Part shown: in pieces, positions 1 to 7,201 of the stretch
Position numbering within the stretch: position 1 is the stretch's first letter
Layout of the letters: each line of letters starts with the position of its first letter
From: CANNDT01 sp945876205
Lineage (GTDB): Bacteria > Acidobacteriota > Vicinamibacteria > Vicinamibacterales > UBA2999
Assembly (NCBI GenBank): GCA_947503365.1
Contig: CANNDT010000077.1
Span: 1 to 22,205, forward strand
Length of the DNA: 22,205 nucleotides
Direction of reading: 5' to 3'
Notes under the pieces: generated by a model
What the model was told of the DNA's origin: nothing
What the model saw: only the letters and a program-made list of their open reading frames with translations
Databases searched by the model: none
Made by a program: the position numbers and the translations under genes

Positions 1-96
1 TACCTCGAAGTGTTCTATAACCACCGGCGGCGGCACTCATCGGCTGGTCGGATGAGCCCCGCGGCGTACGAACGCAAGATGACTCACGCAGCGTAA
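1..96 (+). CDS. IS3-family transposase (OrfB), C-terminal end only
   Basis: An open frame runs from the window edge to TAA at 94-96 and gives 31 residues beginning YLEVFYNHRRRHSSAGRMSP. This matches the end of the IS3-family integrase core (rve/DDE) domain, whose usual ending is Y-I-E-x-FYN-x-x-R-x-H-S-x-L-G-x-x-SP-x-x-Y/F. The catalytic residues lie outside the window, so intactness cannot be judged. The protein would cut and join DNA ends during transposition. A probable right terminal inverted repeat follows at once, which fits an IS3 end. The family call is firm from the motif; the subgroup is not. Confidence 0.85.
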   Translation, partial: YLEVFYNHRRRHSSAGRMSPAAYERKMTHAA

Positions 97-101
97 CTAA
101 A

Positions 102-127
102 CCGTCCACCGAATCGGATCAAGCACA
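102..127. mobile_element. Probable right inverted repeat of the IS3-family element
   Basis: Six bases after the transposase stop comes a segment whose reverse complement begins TGTGCTTGATCCGATT and continues with a GTGGAC-like run. This has the look of IS3-family ends (5'-TG...CA-3', often TGAGCTTGATCCGATTTxGTGGAC in the IS51-type groups). The left end is outside the window, so the match to its partner cannot be tested. The consensus is from memory, hence moderate confidence. The insertion boundary would be about 127/128. Confidence 0.45.
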
Positions 128-271
128 GAGAGACCCAGACGGTAACAATGACATTCGTCCAAGTCTCATCAGAACCCGCCTTACCTCAATCAATTACTAT
201 GGGCAGTGAGCTTGTTCTTGGTTTGTCGACGGGTTCGAACCGCTGGAGCTATTCGTTGCAAAACATAAACC

Positions 272-583
272 TCAGCCGAATCGCACTGCCGTAGCGGTGG
301 ATTGGAACCAATAAACAATTCCTTCTCTTCGCAGTGACCCTCCACGGCTCGCCCCTTGACCTTGGCCAGCTCGCTGCCAGTCGGCGACGGCTGACCTCCG
401 TAAGCCCGTTCCAGGCCCAGAATAGAACTCGCCCCCGGTCTCGACCGCACGCAACGCGTTCGCGCCATCCGGCGGCAACGGAACATAGATCTTGCTGCCG
501 GTCTTCTTCGTGTTGAGCGAGAGCTTGTCGCCTTCCAGATGTGACCGTCGCAACCCGACGCAGTCGCCGATGCGCATTGTCAC
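272..583 (-). pseudogene. Decayed tyrosine recombinase (phage-integrase family) fragment
   Basis: Reading leftward from 583 the frame gives MRIGDCVGLRRSHLEGDKL, then TKKTGSKIYVPLPPD, then TGLRRSAVADWQRA. This is the front half of a tyrosine-recombinase catalytic domain: the (G/T)LRIGD-x-x-x-L helix carrying the first catalytic Arg, followed by the beta-sheet containing the KTG Lys. After VADWQRA the similarity stops. The expected H-x-x-R box and the nucleophilic Tyr are absent, and about 100 unrelated residues follow. There is no N-terminal DNA-binding domain upstream. It is therefore a truncated, dead copy. It lies about 570 bp beyond the 3' end of the tmRNA gene, a common integrase target, so it may be a relic of an island that integrated there. 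Nothing else was recognised in 128-271 or 584-628. Confidence 0.65.
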
Positions 584-628
584 TGTTACGGCTGGGACAC
601 ACTCATCGCGCGATTGGAGAGGCGTATC

Positions 629-892
629 CTACAGTCGCTTCAGCAGCGCCAGATCGTTTGAAATCAAGGCTTCCTTTTTCACTCGTGTCCAACGCTTGAT
701 CTGCCGTTCCCGTTCCAAGGCCTTGGCAGTATTCACGTGGCTCTCCGAATACACCAGACGGACGGGACGACGAGTGGCGGTGTATGCGGAGGCGCTCCCC
801 TCGTTGTGCTTCACAAGGCGAGCGTCGAGGTCAACGGTCTGTCCGACGTAGAGGGAGCAGTCAGCGCAGCGGAGGATGTAGACGGTGGGCAA
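629..892 (-). CDS. GIY-YIG nuclease superfamily small protein (YhbQ/UPF0213-like)
   Basis: The 87-residue product starts PTVYILRCADCSLYVGQT, so the hallmark VYI and YVG strands of the GIY-YIG fold lie at about residues 4-6 and 15-17. Further family features are R25, the HNEG stretch near residues 29-32, AYTATRRPVRLVY and a charged ERERQIKRW helix carrying the acidic metal-ligand position. Length and layout fit stand-alone GIY-YIG proteins of 80-100 residues, which have been linked to DNA cleavage or repair, though the role of this subfamily is poorly fixed. The start is TTG at 892: family members begin right at this point (MP-x-VYILRC) and no better codon is near. It sits between an integrase relic and repeats near ssrA, so it may belong to the accessory strip. 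Confidence 0.85.
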   Translation of the reverse strand: MPTVYILRCADCSLYVGQTVDLDARLVKHNEGSASAYTATRRPVRLVYSESHVNTAKALERERQIKRWTRVKKEALISNDLALLKRL

Positions 893-967
893 TCTCAGAC
901 GACGATGCCATCGTCAACGGTGGTGATGGTAGTGGAATTATTGAGGCCGTGCGCGATTCGAAGGGCT

Positions 968-1150
968 TGCCATGAGTGAGGCCGCGGAGGCCCTTCGACT
1001 CGCCCTTTGGGCTCGCTCAGGGCATTCGATTCGTCCGCTGCGCGGCCGACGAGAATGGCCTGCCATGAGTGAGGCCGCGTGGAGGCCCTTCGACTCGCCC
1101 TTCGGGCTCGCTCAGGGCATTCGATTCGTCCGCTCCGCGGCCGAATCGAA
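968..1150. repeat. Tandem pair of ~93-bp repeats beside the tmRNA gene
   Basis: Two near-identical units start with TGCCATGAGTGAGGCCGCG at 968 and 1061. Both contain CCCTTCGACTCGCC, then GGGCTCGCTCAGGGCATTCG, then a GTCCGC/GCGGCC tail. Copy 2 has a 2-base insertion and a few substitutions. Each unit contains a nested palindrome: an inner GCCC-TTc-GGGC inside an outer GCCC...GGGC. The second copy ends directly at the tmRNA 3' end (1151). No coding gene is convincing here. Together with 893-967 this fills the gap between the GIY-YIG gene and ssrA. Confidence 0.85.
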
Positions 1151-1504
1151 TGGTGGAGGCGGCGGGAGTCGAACCCGCGTCCGAAAGTACGTCCCCGCAG
1201 GACTCTACATGCGTGTCCGCTTCTGGATTTTCGTGCCGGCGTGTGGAAACGGCTAAGTACCGCCGAGCCTTAGCCTCAGAGAATCTCGCGGACACGCGCC
1301 GAGGCGCCACGTGCCCACCAGCCTGCTTAATGACATCTGGCCCCCAACCACCAGGCGAGGTCAGGGCAGACGCTCACAGCTTATTAAGCCGCGAGAGCGT
1401 ACTGAGAATCCGCAGTTAACGGATGTTCCATCAGATTTACGAGTTAATGGTGCTCGGCATGCATCCCACGATTCAATACCCCCGTCGAAGCCAAAGTCGC
1501 CCCC
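1151..1504 (-). ncRNA. ssrA: tmRNA (transfer-messenger RNA)
   Basis: Reading the minus strand from 1504, the RNA begins GGGGGCGACTTTGGCTTCGA and ends CGGGTTCGACTCCCGCC-GCCTCCACCA at 1151. The 5' GGGGGCG pairs with the 3' CGCCTCC (one G-U) to form the 7-bp acceptor stem. The T-arm GGGTTCGACTCCC is intact and CCA is encoded. Length is 354 nt, normal for one-piece bacterial tmRNA. The internal message is at 1381-1413. The RNA is charged with Ala and rescues stalled ribosomes with SmpB, tagging the product for proteolysis. Its 3' end faces the accessory strip at 1-1150, the side where islands integrate. Confidence 0.97.
1381..1413 (-). other. tmRNA proteolysis-tag reading frame (ADSQYALAA)
   Basis: Within ssrA the frame GCG GAT TCT CAG TAC GCT CTC GCG GCT is followed by TAA TAA. 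The encoded tag is ADSQYALAA; with the Ala from charging it becomes AADSQYALAA. The end YALAA equals the ClpXP-recognised end of the E. coli tag AANDENYALAA. The resume codon GCG is inferred from the TTAACT immediately before it, similar to the TAGTC preceding GCA in E. coli. The middle residues DSQ are particular to this lineage. Confidence 0.85.
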
Positions 1505-1532
1505 TCGGGAGAGAGTCTCGCGTAGCTGACTG

Positions 1533-1538
1533 ATTGTA
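1533..1538 (-). promoter_or_regulatory. Possible ssrA -10 element
   Basis: Minus-strand TACAAT lies about 29 nt upstream of the mature tmRNA 5' end, preceded by TGC (extended -10-like). No good -35 hexamer is visible 16-18 bp further upstream. A short precursor leader removed by RNase P would be normal for tmRNA. Confidence 0.35.
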
Positions 1539-1543
1539 GCAGG

Positions 1544-1978
1544 TTAGAACGGCTCGGCTGGGGAGCGCTGCGCGCGGCGGAAGCACTTGTCGACGGCGTA
1601 GACGATCGCCTCGGCGTGAATCGGCTTTCGCAGCACCGACGCGTATTCCGACTCGTTGAGGTCGCTGACATCGGTGCCGCTGACGACGACGATGGGGATG
1701 CCGGAGGTTTCAGGGCGCGACTTCAGCTCACGCTGCACATCGCGTCCGCCCAGGCGCGGCAGCGCCATGTCGAGGACCACCGCTTGCGGCGCATCCCGTT
1801 CGACACGGCGCAACGCGTCCAGGCCGTCCTCGACAGCCACGACCGAGTAGCCCGCTTGCACGAGGGCGGTGCGGTAATACTCGCGAAGACTCGAATCGTC
1901 CTCGACCACCAGTACGGTTTTCGCTGACGGGTGCAGCACAGAGACATTGTAGGGATGATTCTTCCATCCCGAAAACAA
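1544..1978 (-). CDS. Single-domain response regulator receiver (CheY-like)
   Basis: The product is up to 144 residues and is essentially one receiver domain from about residue 20 onward. The acidic pair is in VLVVEDD (D27, D28), the phospho-acceptor Asp is D70 in VVLDMALPRLGG, the conserved Ser/Thr is S100 in VVVSGTD and the Lys is K118 in LRKPI. No output domain follows, so it acts through partner proteins or within a phosphorelay. No histidine kinase is nearby. The open frame begins with TTG at 1978. A GTG at V14 is the alternative start, and neither has a clear ribosome-binding site. It ends 40 bp before ssrA on the same strand and is divergent from the NHL-repeat gene. Confidence 0.9.
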   Translation of the reverse strand: MFSGWKNHPYNVSVLHPSAKTVLVVEDDSSLREYYRTALVQAGYSVVAVEDGLDALRRVERDAPQAVVLDMALPRLGGRDVQRELKSRPETSGIPIVVVSGTDVSDLNESEYASVLRKPIHAEAIVYAVDKCFRRAQRSPAEPF

Positions 1979-2034
1979 TTCAATTGCTGAGATTGAGAAA
2001 GTGGATGCGCGGCTGAGCTAAACTAGGCCGCTTT

Positions 2035-2066
2035 CCCGCCTCCGCTAACGGCTTCGGCGCGGCAAG
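2035..2066. repeat. REP-like element copy A, upstream of the NHL gene
   Basis: The block CCCGCCTCCGCT, a short spacer, then GCTTCGGCGCGGCAAG lies in the leader of the NHL gene. Both blocks recur at 4858-4910 across the start of the transglycosylase gene (CCCGCCTTCGCT ... GCTTCGGCGCGGCAGG). The similarity looks too long for chance but rests on two copies only. Confidence 0.45.
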
Positions 2067-2083
2067 CATAAGGAGTCTTATTT

Positions 2084-3379
2084 ATGCGTTCAGTGATCGG
2101 TGGAGCAATCGCTCTCGTGACCATCGCAGTCGCGATGATGATCGGGTTCCAACTTGCCGCGCGGCCCGCAGGGGCACCAGCGCCCGGGGCCGCTGCGCCG
2201 CCCGCAGCGGTCAGCATCGCGGCCGTCCCGGGTCAGAAGGGTACGCAGGATCCCACCGGTCCCTACGACGTCGTCCTCAACTGGCCCAAGCCGATGTCGC
2301 AACTGCCGGGACACGAGAAGTGGACGTGGGGCGCCGCGCAGGGCGTCTTCGCCGAGAGCCCGAACCGCGTGTTCATCCTTCAACGCGGCGAGCTGCCAGT
2401 GCTCGAGCGGCCGAAAGAAACGCCGATCCCGGCCTTCGGCCCGAGCATCTCGTTTCCCGTGGGCCAGGCGCCCTGGCGCAACGCGTCGGTCGGTGTCAAC
2501 GCCAGCCCGGGCAACCAGGGGGCCGATGGCTGGGCAGGGTGGCAAGGGAAACTCGGCGTCGACGCACGCTGGGAACACAACCTCGTGGTCGTGAATGCCG
2601 CCGGCAACATCACCGAGGATTGGACGCAGTGGGACGACAAATTCCGCCGGCCCCACTCGGTCACGATCAACCCGTATGACGCCGAGAAACATATCTGGGT
2701 CGTCGAGGATCGCAACCACGTGATCTTCGAGTTCAGCCATGACGGCAAGCAGTTGATCCGGACGTTCGGCGTGCCCGGCGTCTCAGGCGCCGACGACACG
2801 CACTTCAACCGGCCGACGTTTCTCGCCTGGCTCCCCGACGGGACGATGTTTGTCTCGGACGGCTATGCGAACACGCGCGTCGTGAAGTTCGACAAGGATG
2901 GCAAGTTCGTCCTGCAGTGGGGCGAGAAGGGCACCCCGCCCGACGACACGCGGCCCGGCACCTTTGATGCCGTGCACGGCGTGCAGGTCGATCCCGATAC
3001 CCGCCGCGTCTACGTGACCGACCGGTCGAGCCACCGCATCCAGGTGTTCGACGAGAACGGCAAGTTCCTCAGTCAGTTCTCGACGGGCAATCCTTCGCAG
3101 CCGCAGGTCATGTTCCTCAGCGCCGACAAGCACATCTGGGTCGCCGATCACGGGACGGAGCGGATCGTCAAATACGACCTCGAAGGCAACTATCTCTATT
3201 CGTGGGGCAGCTTTGGCGAATGGCCCGGCGGGTTGTGGAACGTCCACGGGATGAGCGTCGACCAGGAAGGCAACCTGTACCTGGCCTCGGTGAACAGCGG
3301 CCGGACCGAGAAGTTCAAGCCGCGCGCGGGAGCCAACCCGGCCTACCTGGTGGGGCAGCCGGTTCGAGCGGCCTGGTGA
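2084..3379 (+). CDS. Secreted NHL-repeat beta-propeller protein
   Basis: The 431-residue product begins with a short basic start, a hydrophobic segment (about residues 5-25, GGAIALVTIAVAMMIGFQLA) and an Ala/Pro-rich linker, so it is exported or membrane-anchored. From about residue 190 come repeated blade motifs: RPHSVTINPYDAEKHIWVV, TFLAWLPDGTMFVSDGYAN, GVQVDPDTRRVYVTDRSSH, FLSADKHIWVADHG and GMSVDQEGNLYLASVNSG. These fit a six-bladed NHL propeller of the peptidyl-alpha-hydroxyglycine alpha-amidating lyase-like type. I cannot verify lyase residues, so no enzymatic role is assigned; such proteins may also simply bind ligands. The start is ATG with AGGAG at 2071-2075, 8 nt upstream. It stands alone on the plus strand, divergent from the receiver gene. 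Confidence 0.88.
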   Translation: MRSVIGGAIALVTIAVAMMIGFQLAARPAGAPAPGAAAPPAAVSIAAVPGQKGTQDPTGPYDVVLNWPKPMSQLPGHEKWTWGAAQGVFAESPNRVFILQRGELPVLERPKETPIPAFGPSISFPVGQAPWRNASVGVNASPGNQGADGWAGWQGKLGVDARWEHNLVVVNAAGNITEDWTQWDDKFRRPHSVTINPYDAEKHIWVVEDRNHVIFEFSHDGKQLIRTFGVPGVSGADDTHFNRPTFLAWLPDGTMFVSDGYANTRVVKFDKDGKFVLQWGEKGTPPDDTRPGTFDAVHGVQVDPDTRRVYVTDRSSHRIQVFDENGKFLSQFSTGNPSQPQVMFLSADKHIWVADHGTERIVKYDLEGNYLYSWGSFGEWPGGLWNVHGMSVDQEGNLYLASVNSGRTEKFKPRAGANPAYLVGQPVRAAW

Positions 3380-3413
3380 GGGTAGATCCCTAAGCGGGTC
3401 AGCGGTTTAGCCG

Positions 3414-3419
3414 TATAAT
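3414..3419 (+). promoter_or_regulatory. Possible -10 box before the GAF/Slt operon
   Basis: A perfect TATAAT lies in the 55-bp gap after the NHL gene, ending 15 nt before the GTG start at 3435. That implies a very short leader. The region 17 bp upstream (TAAGCG) does not resemble a -35 hexamer. Plausible but unproven. Confidence 0.35.
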
Positions 3420-3434
3420 GGCGGCAGTACGATC

Positions 3435-4844
3435 GTGTCATTCGACGATCACATCCGCCAAGCCCTCGACCGCGCCCTGGTTGGCGCCCGTACGCACCTC
3501 GAGTCAGACCTGCGTGCGCTGGCGCAGGATATCGTCCGCTCGGCGGCTGATGAGCGTACGAAAGCGGTCGCGGAAGCCGCCGAAACGGCGGCGGCCGACG
3601 TTCGCCGCCATGCGCAAGCGCAGCTCGGCCAGTTGCGCGAGAGCGCCCAGAAACATAGCGAAGAGCTTCGCCGTACGGCTGAAGTTCAAATCACCGAGCT
3701 GAAGAAGCTCCTCGACGAATCGCATCGCTCGAGCGCGGAGCGCCTCGCCAAAGCCCAGAACGAATCGCAAGCCGAGGTCGACAAGGTTCGCCGCGATTCG
3801 CACGCGGCGCTGGCCGAGGCCCAGCGCACGCTCGAGAGCCGCGTCGCCGAGCTTCGCCAGGAAATCGAGCGCGTCAGGAAGAGCGCCGTGGCCGAGGCCG
3901 AGGAGACGGTCGTGGCACAACTGGCCGCCGCCGCCTCGAACACCGAGCGCCGGCAGGCTGCGGCCGTGGAACGCGCGAAGACGGATGCGCAGCAGGCGGC
4001 GCTGGCCTACGCCGCGCGCTTCGCCGACGCGATTCGGTCCCTCGACGAAGCACGGACGCTCGGCGATGTGCTCGAAACGCTGGCCGAATGCGCGGGGCGC
4101 GAGGTCGAACGCGCCGCGGTGCTGCTGGTCAAAGGCGATCGCCTCAACGGCTGGCGCCTCGCCGGATTTGGCGCGGCGGCTCCTGCCGCCAAATCAATCG
4201 ATCTCTCGCTCGACGAGGCGGGCCTCCCGGGAGCGGTTGTCCGAACAGGCATCGCGGTCTCACGTCCGGTGGTCGAGCCCGGACCGTCGCAGGCCCGGCA
4301 GCCGGCGCTGCCACCCTTCGCTCACGACGCGGGTGCACGCCACGCCCTGGCCCTGCCGATCACGGTCGGCGTCGTCGTCGTCGCCGTGCTCTATGGCGAC
4401 GCGCCTCGGCTCGACAGGCCGTCCGATTCGAGCCGCTGGCCGGCGATGCTCGATGTGCTCGCGCGTCACGCGAGCCGAGCCCTCGAGGCGATGACGGTGC
4501 AGCAGGCCGCCGGGCTGTCGCTGCCGCGTCCGGTCGCTCGCGGCACGCACGCATCCGTGCCGGGTCCGCTCGAACAGGCAGGGCCGGGCGGCGATGAAGA
4601 TGCCGCGCGCCGGTACGCGCGCCTCCTGCTCTCAGAAATCCGGATGTACAACGAGCCGCTCATCGACGCAGGCCGCCGGTCGCGCGACCTGCTGGCGCGG
4701 CTTGGCGGCGAAATCGATCGCGCGCGGCAACTCTACGAAGCACGCGTGCCATCAAGCGTCAACGGACGAGCGGACGTCTTCGATCAGGAGCTGGTGCGAA
4801 CGCTGGCGGACGGCGATCGCACGCTGCTCGGGGGCGTCCAGTGA
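3435..4844 (+). CDS. Coiled-coil protein with GAF-like domain, unknown role
   Basis: The product has 469 residues. Residues about 20-195 are an uninterrupted Ala/Glu/Arg-rich heptad-like coiled coil (for example RTLESRVAELRQEIERVRKS). Residues about 200-355 look like a GAF sensor domain: SLDEARTLGDVLETLAECA, VLLVKGDRLNGWRLAGFG, HALALPITVGVVVVAVLYGD, ending in a helix WPAMLDVLARHASRALE. After a Pro/Gly linker the tail RRYARLLLSEIRMYNEPLID through LVRTLADGDRTLLGG is a compact helical module. No signal peptide or membrane segment is seen, so it is probably cytoplasmic. The start is GTG. The stop overlaps the next gene's GTG (GTGA at 4841-4844), so it is translationally coupled to the lytic transglycosylase. 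I do not recognise a named family and assign no function. Confidence 0.85.
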   Translation: MSFDDHIRQALDRALVGARTHLESDLRALAQDIVRSAADERTKAVAEAAETAAADVRRHAQAQLGQLRESAQKHSEELRRTAEVQITELKKLLDESHRSSAERLAKAQNESQAEVDKVRRDSHAALAEAQRTLESRVAELRQEIERVRKSAVAEAEETVVAQLAAAASNTERRQAAAVERAKTDAQQAALAYAARFADAIRSLDEARTLGDVLETLAECAGREVERAAVLLVKGDRLNGWRLAGFGAAAPAAKSIDLSLDEAGLPGAVVRTGIAVSRPVVEPGPSQARQPALPPFAHDAGARHALALPITVGVVVVAVLYGDAPRLDRPSDSSRWPAMLDVLARHASRALEAMTVQQAAGLSLPRPVARGTHASVPGPLEQAGPGGDEDAARRYARLLLSEIRMYNEPLIDAGRRSRDLLARLGGEIDRARQLYEARVPSSVNGRADVFDQELVRTLADGDRTLLGGVQ

Positions 4845-7198
4845 ACCCGCCTTCGCTCCCGCCTTCGCTCGCTACGCGAGCTATGGCGCGGCGAGCTTCG
4901 GCGCGGCAGGCGCTCGCCCTGCTGGCGCTCGTCACGCTTGCGCTTGGCGCCGCATCGGGCCATCAGGTTCTCGCGCAGAGCCGTCCTCTGGTCACGAGCC
5001 TGTCGACGACGACGCACGCGCCGCTGCCGAGCCATCCGTCGCTGTACTGGCTGGTTCCTGAGGCATCGCTGACGCGGACGGCCGGAATCCAGTCACAGAA
5101 CGCCGCGGCGTCGCGCTTCGCGAAAGGCGCCTCGCTCATCGCCAACGGCGACTTCGCGGCAGGCCTTCCGCTCGTCACCGGCGCCGATCTGACGGGAACA
5201 CCGCTGGCGCAGTACAGCCGGTACTACGCGGGCCTCGCCCTGTCCGGATTGCGCCGGATGGCTGAAGCTGACGCGGTCTTGATGGCGGTTCTCGACGCCA
5301 GGCCCGAGGGCTACCTCAAGGAGGTCGCACCGCTCCGGCTTGCCGACACCGCGCTCGCGCTCTCGGATCCGAAGCGCGCCGTCGATCTGCTCGATGACCT
5401 GGCGGACGAGAAGCTCATGACGCCCGAGGAGGTCACGCTGCGCCTTGGCCTCGCGGAGGAAGCCGCCGGCAATCGTCAAAAAGCTGTCGAGGTGTTTCGT
5501 CGCGTCTATTACGAGTATCCGCTGAGCACGCAATCGGCCGAGGCCCAGTCAGGCATCGAGCGCCTGCAGACCGCCGACCTCGTCTCGTCGGATCTGTTCA
5601 CGCTGGAGCTGACCCGCGCCGAGCGCTTGTTCACGTCGCGGCGATGGGCGCAGGCCCGTGCCGGCTTCGTCTCGATCGCGCGCCTCGCGACGGGCGACGA
5701 CAGAGAGCTCGTCGCGCTCCGCCTGGCCGAATGCGACTACTACCTCGATCGGCACCGCGCGTCACGCGATGCACTGCGGCCGTTCATCGACGAGTCTTCT
5801 CGCGAGGCCGAAGCGCGCTTCTTTTACCTCACCGCCACGCGGGCACTTGGTGACGTTGACAGCTACGTGGCGCTCGCCCGTGCCCTGATCGCCGATCATC
5901 CCGACAAATCGTGGGCGGAAGAGACGCTCAATAACCTCGCCTCCCACTACGTCATCGTCGATGACGATGCCGAAGCGGATCGCGTGTTCCGCGAGCTGTA
6001 TCGCCGGTTCCCCGAAGGGCGCTACGCCGAGCGCGCGGCGTGGAAGATCGGCTGGCGGGCGTACAAGAACGGCCAGTTCGCCGAGACGGCGCAACTGTTC
6101 GAGGCCGCATCGGCCGCCTATCCGCGCGCGGACTACCGGCCGTCATGGCTCTACTGGGCCGCACGGTCGCGCGATCGGATGGGCGAGCCGGACGCCGCCA
6201 ATACCCGCTACCAGATCGTCGCCAGCGACTACCTGAACTCGTACTACGGACGCCTGGCGTCGCGCATCCTCGCGACGCGCCAGCAACCGGCGGTGCTGCA
6301 GATCGTGCGCGCCGCGTCGATCGCGTCGATGCCGCAGCCGCAGGTCCCGAACGACTCGGTCATCCGGGCGCTGGTGGCGGTGGACCTGTATCAGGACGCG
6401 TTGAACGAAGTGCAGTACGCGCAGCGCGTCTGGGGCGACTCATCGGCCTTGCAGGCGACGGTGGCCTGGATTCGTCACGAGCGCGCGCTCCAGGAAAAAT
6501 CAAACGATCGCTTCACCGATCTGCGCGGGGCGATCACGATCATGCGCCGCGCCTATCCGCAGTTCCTGGCGGCCGGCGGCGAGAACCTGCCGCCCGACGT
6601 TCTCCGCGTCATCTTCCCGCTCGACTACTGGCCGATCATCAAGAAGTATTCGGACGGGCACGGGCTCGATCCGTACCTGATGACGGCGCTGATCGCACAG
6701 GAATCGACCTTCACCGCCGACGTGCGCTCCAGTGCCAATGCCGTCGGGCTGATGCAACTGATTCCGCCCACCGCCCGCCGGTATGCCAGGAAGGTTGGCG
6801 TCCGCTACTCGGCGGCGGTGTTGACGCAGCCGGAGACCAACGTGCGGCTCGGCATGACCTACTTCAAGGACCTGGTCGATCGGTTCGGCGGCGCCCACTT
6901 CGCGCTCGCCAGCTACAACGCGGGCGAGCAGCGCATCGCGCGCTGGCGCGCCGAAAGCCCGGGCCTCACACAGGACGAGTTCATCGACGACATCCCGTTT
7001 CCCGAAACGCAGAACTACGTGAAGCGGATCCTGGGCACCGCCGAGGACTATCGCCGCCTCTACGGCGGCGGCATCCTCCAGCCCGGTCTCAGCAGCCCGC
7101 CACCGGCGGTAAAGGCGAGCCCGGCTCCAAAGGCCGTCCCCGCGAAAAAGGCTCCTGCCCGCAAAGCTCCCGCGCGTCCGGCGCGCCGTCGCCGCTGA
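4841..7198 (+). CDS. slt: Soluble lytic murein transglycosylase (Slt-type) with TPR-like superhelix
   Basis: The 785-residue exported protein has a signal peptide in its first ~46 residues (basic MARRASARQ, hydrophobic ALALLALVTLALG, likely cleavage after HQVLA). A long TPR-like helical region spans about residues 75-560. The GH23 SLT domain is at about residues 605-735: catalytic Glu E621 in LIAQES, then GLMQLIPPTA (about 636-645) and SYNAGE (N about 693). It would cleave the MurNAc-GlcNAc bond of peptidoglycan, forming 1,6-anhydroMurNAc ends in the periplasm. The tail from about residue 750 is Pro/Lys/Arg-rich, ending RPARRRR, unusual for Slt. GTG at 4841 overlaps the previous stop. ATG at 4883 (residue 15) gives a tighter signal peptide and is a serious alternative start. 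Confidence 0.93.
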   Translation: MNPPSLPPSLATRAMARRASARQALALLALVTLALGAASGHQVLAQSRPLVTSLSTTTHAPLPSHPSLYWLVPEASLTRTAGIQSQNAAASRFAKGASLIANGDFAAGLPLVTGADLTGTPLAQYSRYYAGLALSGLRRMAEADAVLMAVLDARPEGYLKEVAPLRLADTALALSDPKRAVDLLDDLADEKLMTPEEVTLRLGLAEEAAGNRQKAVEVFRRVYYEYPLSTQSAEAQSGIERLQTADLVSSDLFTLELTRAERLFTSRRWAQARAGFVSIARLATGDDRELVALRLAECDYYLDRHRASRDALRPFIDESSREAEARFFYLTATRALGDVDSYVALARALIADHPDKSWAEETLNNLASHYVIVDDDAEADRVFRELYRRFPEGRYAERAAWKIGWRAYKNGQFAETAQLFEAASAAYPRADYRPSWLYWAARSRDRMGEPDAANTRYQIVASDYLNSYYGRLASRILATRQQPAVLQIVRAASIASMPQPQVPNDSVIRALVAVDLYQDALNEVQYAQRVWGDSSALQATVAWIRHERALQEKSNDRFTDLRGAITIMRRAYPQFLAAGGENLPPDVLRVIFPLDYWPIIKKYSDGHGLDPYLMTALIAQESTFTADVRSSANAVGLMQLIPPTARRYARKVGVRYSAAVLTQPETNVRLGMTYFKDLVDRFGGAHFALASYNAGEQRIARWRAESPGLTQDEFIDDIPFPETQNYVKRILGTAEDYRRLYGGGILQPGLSSPPPAVKASPAPKAVPAKKAPARKAPARPARRRR
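4858..4910. repeat. REP-like element copy B across the slt start
   Basis: This stretch contains CCCGCCTTCGCT, the palindrome GCTCGC-TAC-GCGAGC (4867-4881) and GCTTCGGCGCGGCAGG. The first and last blocks match the element at 2035-2066. Here it lies inside the annotated reading frame and supplies the alternative ATG at 4883. Confidence 0.45.
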
Positions 7199-7201
7199 TT
7201 A

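Noticed and set aside
228..245. GGTTCGAACC resembling a tRNA T-loop
   Set aside because: Flanking bases do not form a T-stem or acceptor stem and no other tRNA arms are present; it is just a 10-bp palindrome.
968..1150. Possible CRISPR-like repeat
   Set aside because: Only two contiguous copies, no spacers and no cas genes; it is a tandem duplication.
1510..1550. Rho-independent terminator between receiver gene and ssrA
   Set aside because: No stable stem followed by a T-run on the minus strand could be found.
1990..2026. TTGAGA ... TAAACT as a promoter for the NHL gene
   Set aside because: Spacing is 20 bp and both hexamers are imperfect; too weak to list.
2090..2740. 216-codon minus-strand frame opposite the NHL gene
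   Set aside because: Asp/Arg/His-rich shadow with no recognisable fold; the opposite strand has a signal peptide, ribosome-binding site and NHL blades.
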